Assembly: GCF_042242105.1 (NCBI RefSeq)
Contig: NC_092032.1
Span: forward strand, 19,220,915-19,284,914
Direction of reading: 5' to 3'
Length of the DNA: 64,000 bases
DNA from: Pempheris klunzingeri
Lineage: Eukaryota > Chordata > Actinopteri > Acropomatiformes > Pempheridae
The notes below the pieces were generated by a model, which was not told the origin of the DNA, did no database searches, and was given only the letters and a program-made list of their open reading frames with translations. Shown here piece after piece: positions 38,601-49,413 of this stretch. A program made the position numbers and the translations under genes. The number at the start of each line of letters is the position of its first letter. Position 1 is the first letter of the stretch.

Positions 38601-41600
38601 CTCCTCCACCTGTAGTTTGCATACCCTGCTTTTCATACCTCCATCTTTAGCTCTGGTAGACGTAATGGAAAAAAAACTACATGCATACTTAAATAAGTAT
38701 CTATTTGTTGTTTTTAGAGTCATTGCAGATTAATTTACCAGTTATTTTCTCAGTATTTTAATCTCTTTATCAATAAAATGCCAGAAAACTGAGAAATCCA
38801 GATTTTTTTTTAGTGATTTAAAACAGAAAAACACACAAAACACAATTTAAAAAGTGACTAAATTCATCATTGACATAGCTGCAGATGCATGTTCTATCTA
38901 TATTCTTATTGATCTGTTATTTAGCACATTAGAACAGTATGTGAAGTGCTGGGCACTACGTCTGCATAAATATCCCACAATGCAACAACACCATAACAGA
39001 GAAGCCGGCTCTGGCGTAACGTCTGTAATGAGTCCATTTAAGTGTAAGGTTTCACTCTGTGAGGCATAATGTATTTTTTTTTAATGAGTTATTAATGGTT
39101 ATGCGTCTCCAACTGGCAAAGAGGCTTTCGGGAAGTGATGCGGTCGGCTACTTTACTTATTTATTATTATTAATGTTTAGAATCCCAAGCAGGGAGTTTA
39201 GTTTTTTCTTATAATTTTTATGGAGAGAGAGGGAAGATATAAAACATTAGAAATGCTGCATATTTAAGGAGAGACCATCTTTGTATTTTTCCCAGTGCAC
39301 CTTTGGGTTCATCAATGATGGAGACCAGCTGAAGGTCACCTGCCCGTCATGCCGCAAGAGTTTTTGCGCTCAGTGCAAGAAACCTGTGAGTAGAACTTAT
39401 TTTAAGTTTGATAAGAATAATGAGAAACGGTTGAGACGTTCGGCCTTGAAACTTTGGCTGCTGTTCAGTGAACTAACCATTAACTCCCTCTCCGGTCCCA
39501 GTGGGAGCCGCAGCACCAGGATCTGTCCTGCGAGCAGTTCCAGCAGTGGAAGAGGGACAACGACCCGGAGTACCAGAGGCAGGGCCTGGCCGGCTACCTG
39601 AGAGACAACGGCATCAGTGAGGACACTTTGACTTCGTTTCAGCTTTTTAACTCCGCCTTTGTTTACACAGCAGTCAGCCTCACGCAGCCCAGCGTTTATT
39701 TACAGCCTTTTCTCACGACCGTCTTTAAAAAAAGGTCCTGAAACTCACATTTCTTTTTCTTTTTTTTTTTTCAAGGTTTTGTTTTGCAAAATAATGCTTT
39801 ACATAAATAACTAAATCAGCATTAGGCAGTGTAAGTACACTTAAAGTTCTGCACTTGGGTACAATTTTAGGTCATTTTATCCTTCAATTTCACTAATTCA
39901 GAGGGAAACATTCTACATTTTACTCCACTCCACTAATTTGACAGCTGTAGTTGCTTTTAAGATTAAAGGGCTGTACGTACATTATAAAATATGATGCAAA
40001 GTTATAGATTACAGTAAATTACAGTACTTTTATAGAATGATGATAGTTTCAGGGTGGCCACGGGTCTGGAAAGTGCTTGAAAGTGCTTTGCCATCACAAG
40101 GTCAAATACACAGCCTGTCGTCTAGGAAGCCCACATTGTTTAGTCTCGACTTCTGCAGGACTTTGTCTCACTACGTTATGTTTTGGAATAAACACACTTA
40201 CCAGCATGTGGTGTCGTCTCGCAGCCTGTCCTCACTGCAGGTTCCAGTACGCTCTGACGAAAGGCGGCTGCATGCACTTCAGCTGCTCCCAGTGCAGGTA
40301 CCAGTTCTGCAGCGGCTGCAACAACCCCTACCACAAGGTGAGACCCAGACAGGCTGTTAAGGGACAGTAATATAAGTGTAGTTTATTTCCTCTTTGGGTG
40401 GGTTTGACTGGACTGAACAAATATAAACCCTGATATAACTTTTTTAAGACTTTAACTTTCAGTTTATTTACATAATGAATATGTAGCTGTTTGTTCCCTC
40501 CCTCAGACGGTGTGTAAGACGGCCCAGTGCACCTACACCGGCCTGCACGCTCATCACCCCCGCGACTGTCTCTTCTACCTGCGGGACTGGGAGCCGCTCA
40601 GACTCCAGGAGCTGCTGCAGGTGAGGAAACTGTTTCCAGACCATCATCAACATCAGCTTCGTCCTCCAGCTGCAGAAAAACGTGGACTGTTGACGGTTGT
40701 GTGATTAGAAACACGACTCTGACCAACTCTCTCTATTCTGGCTACTGAAAACTTAAATTTTAGACCAGACTAGAACAGTTAAATAAAAGTATTTGCCATA
40801 TTTAAATCCCAGGAATGTTGACTACTTGTATGTGTCCCCTCAGAGGAGCGGTGTGGAGTTCAACACGGATCCTTCTACTGGAACTCAAACTGGTAAAACA
40901 GCTTTTGTTCATCAGCAGAGAAACATAATTTTCCTTCTCATCCAAAGAAACAGGAAATTTAAAACCTTTAGTTGCTTCAGGGTTCAAACCAGTCCTGGAA
41001 TTCCTTGAAAAACCTGGAATCTGAACAAAAGTTAGAGGAGATTTAGATCTGGAATTCTTGAACCAAATCTATGAGCTGCCTCCTTGTGTTTTTCCAGACG
41101 CCTGTTGTGTGATGGAGCAGAAAGACGAAGGAGGTCTGCAGATCGATTCACCGTGTGGCAGCCAAACACAACCGGGACAGGCTGGACTCTGCGAGTGAGT
41201 GTGTGTGTGATGAACGACACAGACAGCAGCCAATAGCTCGTCCTAAACACGGTTTCCTGCAGCGTGTTGAGTGTGAAAGCCAATTAATTTAGCATTAAAG
41301 CGTGATAAACGGTCACAAACGGCCTCTTATCGAACCTCAATTCTTTCATTTTGCACAAACGTGCTTGCTCACACTCTCCAAAGTCCTGAACGCTGGTATC
41401 TAATGTTTTGTTTACTTATTCTTTGATCAGATACTTTGAGTTTTGTTTGTAAAAGGCTGAAATGATGGTTTCCCAGCAGTCCTTCAACATTTCACTGTGC
41501 TGTTTTGAACTGGAGGGAAAAGAGCTCCGAATGAAAATGATCCTGTTAACATAGTTTTGAGGCAGAAAGGGAAGCGACTCTCCTCTCTTGGGGATCTCTT

Positions 41601-42551
41601 GGCTTGCAGATGTGCTCTCCTGCAGAGGGAGGTCAGCACTTGGACATCCTTTAAAAAAAAACCAACTGCATTCTTTCCTTGTTGGGTCATTTTGATCTCA
41701 TTTATTCAGGCAGCAGTTTTAGGACCAGGGCTGAGTTTAGGATTAAGGTTAGAGGTTGTGCTGCCATTTGGTGAGAACAAATGTTCTCAGCTGAACTCTG
41801 GAAAAATCGCTTCAAATCAACATTTTTATAAGAACAGTGTGACATTGTGGTGCTTTTAGGGATGAACCTGCAGCTTTCCTCGGCTTTATGGAGCTTTAAA
41901 GTGATTCTCAGCTCATTATTTAGCAGCAGAAGACTCATATTCCCCTCAGGAGTTGGTGGAGACCAAAACAGAGCTAAAGGTGTGGTCGCAACTAATTTCT
42001 GCTGCCCCCAAGTGGCCTAAAAACTCAAAAATGGGCTTAAAATGGGCTTAAAAGTGCAGGTCTGTAAGTCTTTAACTAAAAAATGTGTGTGTTCCTGCAG
42101 GAAACACTACAAGGAGTACCTGGTGAGTCTGATCAACGCTCACTCCCTGGACCCCGCCCGGCTCTACACCGCCCAGGAGCTGACCCGGGCCAGTGAGAGA
42201 TACCAGGTGGACACGCAGAGAGGAGAGAACGAGGACGACAACACTTACCAGGATCGACTGCTGAAGGTGAGACTCACCTGCGTAAAGCCTCAGAGGATCC
42301 TGACCCCGTCCCTCTTCAGCTGTAACGTCCATGATGCCGACACAATCACAATCAGCTCATTTTCAGATTAACGTCTGTCAACACGGGGCGCAATTACACC
42401 TGCAGCCAATCATCAACAAATTAAACTCCCAGGTTAAATACCTTTTTCAAAATAAAAGCTTGCTGAATGTGTTCATTTACAGTTTTTTTTTTTTCTCTCA
42501 CAGAAACTGATGGAGGTCCCTCTTGGAGAAAAAGTTCCACGAAACAAATAA
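28173..42551 (+). CDS. rnf31: E3 ubiquitin ligase RNF31 / HOIP (LUBAC catalytic subunit)
   Basis: Twenty-three coding exons join in frame to 1120 residues (human 1072): 28173-28376, 29061-29207, 29293-29448, 29543-29599, 30469-30598, 30691-30852, 30935-31085, 31438-31589, 31697-31839, 32076-32318, 32798-33157, 35682-35867, 36036-36242, 36945-37118, 38420-38518, 39296-39385, 39502-39616, 40225-40337, 40507-40620, 40844-40892, 41098-41194, 42101-42266, 42504-42551. Domains: PUB (about 1-190), two B-box-like fingers (about 235-335), three NZF fingers (WECAHC.., WQCKSC.., WMCQFC..; about 336-460), UBA (about 515-690), RING1 (about 754-820), IBR (about 835-890), RING2 with [20 protein letters not shown] (catalytic Cys near 941), then the linear-chain-determining domain ([20 protein letters not shown]). 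HOIP makes Met1-linked ubiquitin with HOIL-1 and SHARPIN in NF-kB and cell-death signalling. Zinc ligands and the active cysteine are present. The stop at 42549-42551 overlaps an AATAAA. Confidence 0.97.
29925..30178. mobile_element. Palindromic MITE, one arm
   Basis: Runs from GTGATGTAATCTTTCGGGGA through AGAGCTTGTTTTACCACTGA, CATGGAAAGGATCCCTACAG and GGTTTAACCACAAACAG to CCAGACTACATTGG. It matches the left half of the 37.2 kb copy; the right arm is lacking. Lies in the rnf31 intron between 29599 and 30469. Confidence 0.7.
32979..33030 (+). repeat. Short GACGGA repeat inside an rnf31 exon
   Basis: Tandem GGAGAC/GACGGA units encode an acidic Gly-Asp run ([14 protein letters not shown]) in the UBA-region exon 32798-33157. 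The frame is kept; it probably forms a flexible loop. Confidence 0.8.
33158..35681. other. rnf31 intron before the exon at 35682
   Basis: About 2.5 kb with no recognised exon. It contains a short TA run (about 34941-34956), three AACCATAA-type repeats (about 34967-35002), and at its 3' end the longest GT microsatellite in the window (35586-35662), which reaches to about 20 nt before the acceptor. Confidence 0.5.
35586..35662. repeat. (GT)n microsatellite at an rnf31 splice acceptor
   Basis: Nearly 40 GT units, then TCTGTGTGTCTGAGTGCAG and the exon start at 35682. There is little true pyrimidine tract between repeat and acceptor. Confidence 0.95.
37205..37790. mobile_element. Palindromic MITE, fullest copy
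   Basis: Left arm: GATCAAATCACGTCCACTAA, AGAGCTTGTTTTAGCCACTG, ATTATGGAAAGGATCCCTAC, GGTTTAACCACAAACAGCCG, AAGCCACCAGACTCCATTGA. The right arm carries all of these in reverse (from ATGGAGTCTGGTGTGTGTGC near 37591 to CAAGCACTTTTAATGGAGC and CAGGTGGAGTTGCCCC near 37772). About 570 bp, essentially one imperfect palindrome. Lies in the rnf31 intron 37119-38419. No ORF. Confidence 0.75.
39825..40035. repeat. Teleost TACTT-type repeat in an rnf31 intron
   Basis: Contains GTAAGTACACTTAAAGTTCT, CACTTGGGTACAATTTTAGG and TACTCCACTCCACTAATTTG, matching the family at 26028. It lies in the intron ahead of the RING2 exon (40225). Confidence 0.6.
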
Positions 42552-44571
42552 AAAGGTTCCTGAACACATCACCAGCCTCCAGAAATGTCTGGAAGTCTGT
42601 CTGGAAAATAAAAAACAGTCATGGAAGCACTTAAACAACACGACATCTGACACACTGACACTTGAGCTTTCGTGTATACGTCTGTAGTTTGATCCTGTAT
42701 GAATGTGACAGAGTGATGATTTATCTTTTGCACTTGAAAGAAAAGAGAAAAACAAAAAAGAGCCTATTTTTGGAAATATATGTTATAAAGTAGGATTACT
42801 GGGTAAAGTTATATGAATAAAACCGGAAATATTAAACCATGTAAATGTAAAAATGTTGGATGTTTTGTCCGATTTTCTGCTGTCGGGTTTCTCTGTTTGG
42901 CTTCTGTATGATGGATGAATCAATACATAATAAATGAATAATGACTATTTTAAAATGTGGATTTATTCATGTACGTAAGGCAAAAATAATCAATACATGT
43001 TTCATGTCTGATTACTTTGTTTCACACTTAGTTTATTAAGTGCTGCTTTGAATACTTTAGTATTTCTGTTTTACTACTAATCTAAGCCTCAATTAATTAA
43101 TATGTTTACTTTGCAGAAGAGATTTTACATAAAATCATAAAAAATAAATAAATGCATTAAATAAATTCCTCCCTAAAGTTTAGTTTAATATAATTAAACC
43201 TTAAAAATATACACAAGGTCAGATTTTATCATCAGATTTAAGGGAATATTTGAGTACATTTACTCAAGTACTGCACTTAAGTACTATTTTGAGGTACTTA
43301 TACTTCATTTGAATGTTATCTTGTACTTTACTAAGTAAGAGTTTTGCAAAAACAGAAGTGTGACGTCACAGGAGACGCTCTGCTGCTCAGAGCACTTTTA
43401 CTTTTAGTACTTTACATGTTCCTGATTTCTATGTTTACCGCTCACTATCTTTAATGTGCTGTTGGCACTTTTACTATCAAGTAAATGATCCTAATTCATC
43501 TTCCCTCCATCACAGTGGTGTTATTTAATAAGTGGTTATTTAATGTGGATACTAAAAAGCCACTAAAGCAGCATGATGTTTTACTTTTAACTGTTTTCTT
43601 ACAGTTGCAGTGGTATTAATACTTTTACTAAAAGGATCTTAATACATCCTCCATCAGATTTACAGTTTTATTTGTTAATGTTTTTTAATTTTTTTTTAAT
43701 TTATTTGTATTTTATCTTTTCATTGCTTAATATTATTCTATTCTATTCTAAATTAGGCACAAAAGACGCTTTAAATCCATCAAATATTACAGTTTACGTG
43801 ACAAAAATCTCCCAAAAAACATGTTTAATTTATCGTGTTTATCCTAAATTTAACCAGAAAGGCCTCACTGGTGTTGGTATTATTTGATTAATGATTATTT
43901 ATATATATATTTAGATTATTCTTATCTATTGATACAGCTTTATTATGATAGAGATACATTAATTATAGATGTGTGTGTGTGTGTGTGTGTATTGTCGTCC
44001 CCTCGTGGCCGCCGCACGCCCTGTTTCCCTAAAGTCACGTGACTTCTGGGAAAAGGAGCGCCTGCACAGTCCGGACCGCAGCTCTCAGACAGTCACAGTT
44101 TGCAGACGCACACACACCGCGCAGGAAAACACAACTGAGGTAAACGAAACTCTGCTCTACTTCCTTAATTTAACACCTTTGCGTCTATATTTGATGTAAA
44201 CCTATAAATGTCTCTTGCAGCAGGTGAGGGCCGATTTATCCCTCCCGCACCAGACTCCGTTCAAAAAAGTGGCGATTTTAGAATTTGAGTTTTTATGCGA
44301 GTTCCTCTGGTTTATTGTCTCGATTCGGGGTGAAGCTGCTAAAGCGAGCCGGGAAATGTTACTCACGCTAAATCAAGTCGATGTTTTAACTTTCACGCGT
44401 ATATTTGTGATATTATTATTCATTTTACTTGTTAGTTGTTATGAGAAAAGCGTTATTAAAATATGAGTGGAGGGCGACATGTGACATGCATCTGATGGTG
44501 GCTGGTTGGTTGGTTTGTTTGTTTGAGTCTCTGTTGTTGTTTGTGGCTTTTTAGGTATTAGATCAAGAGTC
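42552..44571. other. rnf31 3' UTR, spacer and irf9 5' untranslated exon
   Basis: Candidate poly(A) signals for rnf31 are the AATAAA overlapping its stop (42547-42552) and another at 42816-42821. A long teleost TACTT-type repeat occupies about 43255-43650. A GT run (43970-43990) leads into the GC-rich irf9 promoter. An untranslated irf9 exon probably ends at 44139 (CAACTGAG|gtaaac). The coding exon follows an acceptor at 44553-44554. Confidence 0.55.
44032..44052 (+). promoter_or_regulatory. CACGTG palindrome overlapping a GAS-like site, irf9 promoter
   Basis: AAGTCACGTGACTT (44032-44045) is a perfect 14-bp palindrome containing GTCACGTGAC, the E-box/CLEAR type bound by USF or TFEB-class factors. 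TTCTGGGAA (44044-44052) fits the STAT1 GAS consensus TTCNNNGAA and shares its first two bases with the palindrome. It lies about 90 bp before the end of the presumed first irf9 exon. Function is inferred. Confidence 0.5.
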
Positions 44572-45140
44572 ATGGCAGCAGGAAGAATACGCTCCACACG
44601 GAGACTGCGCTCATGGATCGTGGAACAGGTGTGTGTGTGTGTGTGTGAGGGTGAGGGTGAGGGTGGGGGTGAGGAAGACAGAGAGGGAGGGGGGAGAAGG
44701 AAAGGGAAAGAGCTGCAGGGTAAACAACCAAACAAAATGTGATGGAGGAAGGAGATATTTACATCTTTTACTACAGTAAAAAAAAAGTAAAAGTACTATT
44801 AAATATTCTATCATTAGATTAATATTCCTCATTATTGATGGAAAAAAAGCAGGATTTTACTGTTGGAGCTCATTTTGAACTATTTAGTATCAAACTGCAG
44901 CTTGATGATTATTTTCTCCATCAATACATTGATTGATTGGTTTGTCGAAATGGTGAGAAATAGTGAGAAATGGTGTCAAAGTGGCTCCTTCACAGGCCAG
45001 ATATTAAAAATAAGTTAAAATTATGAGACTGATTTAAAGGACGAGCAGCAAATCCTCACATTAAAGCTGAAACCATATAATAAATATAAATATTATTATT
45101 AATAATAATACTTTTAATAATAATCATTTAACAATAATGA

Positions 45141-45186
<46 letters not shown>

Positions 45187-45189
45187 ATA

Positions 45190-45224
<35 letters not shown>

Positions 45225-48200
45225 AGTAATAATAATAATGATAATAATAAAAGTTGTGGGGAAAAGCACGTATTTCTGGATTAAGAATCAAAGCAGGTGA
45301 AACGTATTGATACGTATTGATAATCTTGCTCCCTGTTTTATCTCAGGCTGATGTTTTTGTTTTAGCAGACTAATCTAACTAATCTAATGTAGATTAAATT
45401 TCTTTTCCTAAACGTGTGCAGAAGTGGAAGTCTGGCTGGTTTTTCAGCCCTGAACAGTGTCTGCAGGTTAGCAGGCTGTCGTCGCTGCACAGAGGAGCTT
45501 CAGAGTGTCGAAGTGACGTCTGTGTGTGTTTGTGTGTTTGTGAGCAGGTCAGCAGCGGTAAATACCCGGGGCTGGTGTGGGACGACGATGCCAAAACCAT
45601 GTTCCGCATCCCGTGGAAGCACGCAGGGAAGCAGGACTTCCGCAAGGACGAGGACGGCGCCATCTTCAAGGTCCAGACGCGTCCCAGAGGGAGGTGGGAG
45701 GTTGGTGCCGCTGACGTAGTTTGACCTGACATCTCTGTCCTCCACAGGCGTGGGCGGAGTACAAAGGCAAGCCGACAGACGGGGTTCAAAACAACCCGGC
45801 GTCCTGGAAGACCCGCCTGCGCTGCGCCCTCAACAAGAGCCCGGAGTTCATGGAGGTGAACGAGCGAGCCCAGCTGGACATCTCAGAGCCCTACAAGGTC
45901 TACCGCCTGGTGCCCATCAACGAGCAGGGTGAGACCAGCTCCCCGGTCCTGCAACAGTTTAATCCTCAGCCCACAGGAAGCCCTGTGTCCGTCAGCTGAT
46001 CTGCTCCAAACAGGCACAACACGAGGTCACACCCAGTTGGCTCACACTCCACAATAAACTCAGAGCAAACATCAGAAGTGGTAGTGAAACCATCTGCAGT
46101 AAAAACCTGTGATAACAGCAGGTTTTAAAGGGAGACACCTTTATATTCTGGGCAGGTGCTGCGTTTAAGGGCAGACAGAAAGCTTCTTAACCGAGTCAGT
46201 CCACTGAAAATAATACTATTTATGAATAAAATGATAGTTGTTGACGATATTTATTAAGCAAAAATGCTAAAATATCATTTCTATTGAATATATTTGGGTT
46301 CTTTTGACACTTCGTGGTGGAAATGGTTTAGTGATAGTAATTCTAACAGTTAGGCGGATCGGTAGGAGTGTGGTGAATGTTAACTGGAGATAAGACGCCA
46401 TCGTCCAGCTGTGCCAAAACATTGAGCCTCCCACATTAATTAGATAAGGGTTGTTTTTTTTTATAAAGCTGAATTATTCCGATAAGACTATCAAGCAGCT
46501 ACAGGGAGACTTAACCTCCAACATGTGCGTAATGATGTTCAGTTTAGTGGCTGCTGCGTTAGTTATTAGTCAGGTGGTTGTGAAAAGTAAAAAGGTGAAG
46601 TACAAAAGCTCCATGTGATCCTCAAATATGAAAAACAGCCACAATTTTGTTTAAAATCAACAGAATATGTTTTGAAACTGGAAAAAATATCTAATTAATG
46701 TCACCAAACAGCGAAAAAGTGCATTTAGCAGCACAATTTCTACAATCTTAGCTGCACTTCATGAGAAACTTTACATTTTTCACTGACAGTTTGACTGGAT
46801 TCATTCATCTGGACAGAAATGATGTGGAATTATTCATTTAAACAAAGTTAGAAATGATTCACTGACTGACAAAAATAACTTCTGTCGTCATGTAAACTGA
46901 ATCTATTTGGCCGGACAGAAAGAAAAATCAGTTTTATTACTTCAGATTATCAATATTAGTTCAGGATTAATCACTCTGACAGATTGTTGGTCTGCAGCTG
47001 GTAAAACCATGACTGCTCTCTGTGGACCGTGGTTTCACCACACACACTCACACCCTCACTGAACACATGGGCACAAAGCGCTGATTAAAAGGTCACGCAG
47101 GGCGCCTTTAGAAACTTCTTCTGCTTGTGTCGCAATGACATTTTCCTCCCCGTCTCTACTCACTGATTTCTTAAGAAACTTTATCGTCACCTTTTCCACA
47201 CTTGATTTGGTTTTTTAAAAACACACTCTGATCTGACTCTGTCTTTAGCTTCTGTCCCCTGAATACAGTCAGGGTGACGCCGACGATGATTCCTGAGCTC
47301 TTGATTCTTCTACACCTGCAGCTAAAAGGTGCTGCTGCCTGCTCTCTGCTGACGTCCTCCTGCTTCAATCACTGATTCACATGTTCTTCTTCCCTGCTGC
47401 CTCATTGCTCTGCATTGCCTGTGTGTTTAAAGGTGCTCTGCTAACAACCCTGCCTCGCTGTACATGGTGACCCAGTGAGAAAAGGCCAAAGTCCACCGCT
47501 GACAGAGCCTGACTGCATTTGTTTCCCTTTTTTATTTATCATTATGGGATTAAATTTGCCTTTTAAGCAAATGTTTATGAGTTTATTTAAGTTCACGAGT
47601 TGCACTGCGTCACTATGTTTCCTGTTTTCTGTGATGCAAATGAGTGAAATGATTTATTAAGAACAATAAAGACACCATAAAGACAATTACAGATCATGTG
47701 ACTTGTTGCTGAGTTGATACTGGGGTGAAAAAGGTCAGCGTATAACTGGGACAAGTATATTTACTGGGAGAAAAAGCAGCTCTGCTTTACTGTAAAACCT
47801 TAAAAATGCTTTTCGTGCTCGTGTTTACTTTCAGATTAAACTCGGATCATTCGTCTTCTGTAGTTTTTGACCCTGGATGAACTCTGTCTGTTTAGGTGTG
47901 GTGGTTCCAGAAAAGAAGTGCAGAGGGAAAACCGCCAAGAGGCCGAAGAGGAGGAAGAGGAGGAGCAGCAGCAGCAGCAGTAGTAGTGAATCAGAGAGCG
48001 AAGACGCCAGTCCGCTCAAACAGATAAAGATAGAAGAGGCCACGTCACAGATGGTGAGTGGAACCAGCTGTAGCACATTTATTAAAGTCTAAACACAGAA
48101 ATGGAACGAAGCAACCGCGTGCATTCATTAAAGTTCTGCACAAAAGTCTATAATATAATAAATATTCTTCAAAATCAATTCATTAAACACAATACTGTGC

Positions 48201-49382
48201 TGCAGATCAAACACACGGCAGGATCAAAATGTGCTCAGACCATTAAAATACTGCTCGCACATGTTAAAGGATGAGCAATTATATAATATTTATATTATAC
48301 TACCTTTACTTTAATACTTTCAGTTAATACTTTAGTAAAAATTTACTTGCAACACAATTTAGTATGCAAACAAATCTAAATACCAATGTAATAAATGCCA
48401 CTTTATATTATTATTATTATATTATAAATAAGAATGTGTGTTGTCAAACAAACTACAAATGTTGGATTCAATTAAACCAGGAGACATTTAAATTATTTCT
48501 TTTCTAGCTAAAGTCCGGCAGTAATACTTTTCTACGTACTAAAACCTGCTTAGTATGTCATATGTAGCATGCTGCGTTAGCATTAATGTTTAAAAAAACA
48601 GCTAACGAGAATCAAGTTTTTGTCTTATCGCTCCACACAAGAAGGCTAAAAGCTGTAACTTCAGTCCCTTGCAGCCAGTTTTAAGAATATTTTGCGAGTA
48701 AAGTGCAACAAAAACAGCTTAAACTGAGGCAAAAGTCTGAAAATGTGACTCTGACAGTGAGGAGCGTGAATAATAATCCTAATATTTACTGTGGAATATC
48801 ACTGCACCCTTCTGATTCTCAGTGCATCGAAGAGGCTCTGCTGCAGAGCACCAACATCCCCGTCCTGACGGAGGAGCCGACTCAGTTCGTCGCCACCATA
48901 CAGAGAGATGGTGAGTCTTAACTAACCAGACATCTTTAGATGGAAAGCAGCTCATGGAAACCACAAACTCCCCTCCCGACAGACGGGGGGAGTCCTCTGC
49001 CACATTTAGGGAGGGAGAGTTAAAGCAGCAGCTCACACGTTTGGGCACTTTGAACCAATCAGGATCACAGAAATTTGAGATTTCAGCAGCTCGATCGTGA
49101 GGTTCATGAAGCTTTCCTGTATTCGCAGAAATTCTGACTCAAACTGAAACTCACGCTGTCAGCAACTGCAGTTAAAACAAAAAAAAAAAAACCAAACATG
49201 AGTGTGGGAATCTACTTAGTGACCCCCTGCAGTCAAACATGAGCCGGTTTCTCAGAGTAATCTGGGCTCTTAATTACAAAATACTGTGTCAGTGAGTACA
49301 AAACAGGCTTTAAGTTCAAGGTTCAGTTCAACATCGGTGGCATTATTCCAAAACAACCAGCTGATCTATCACTTCCTCTCTC

Positions 49383-49413
<31 letters not shown>

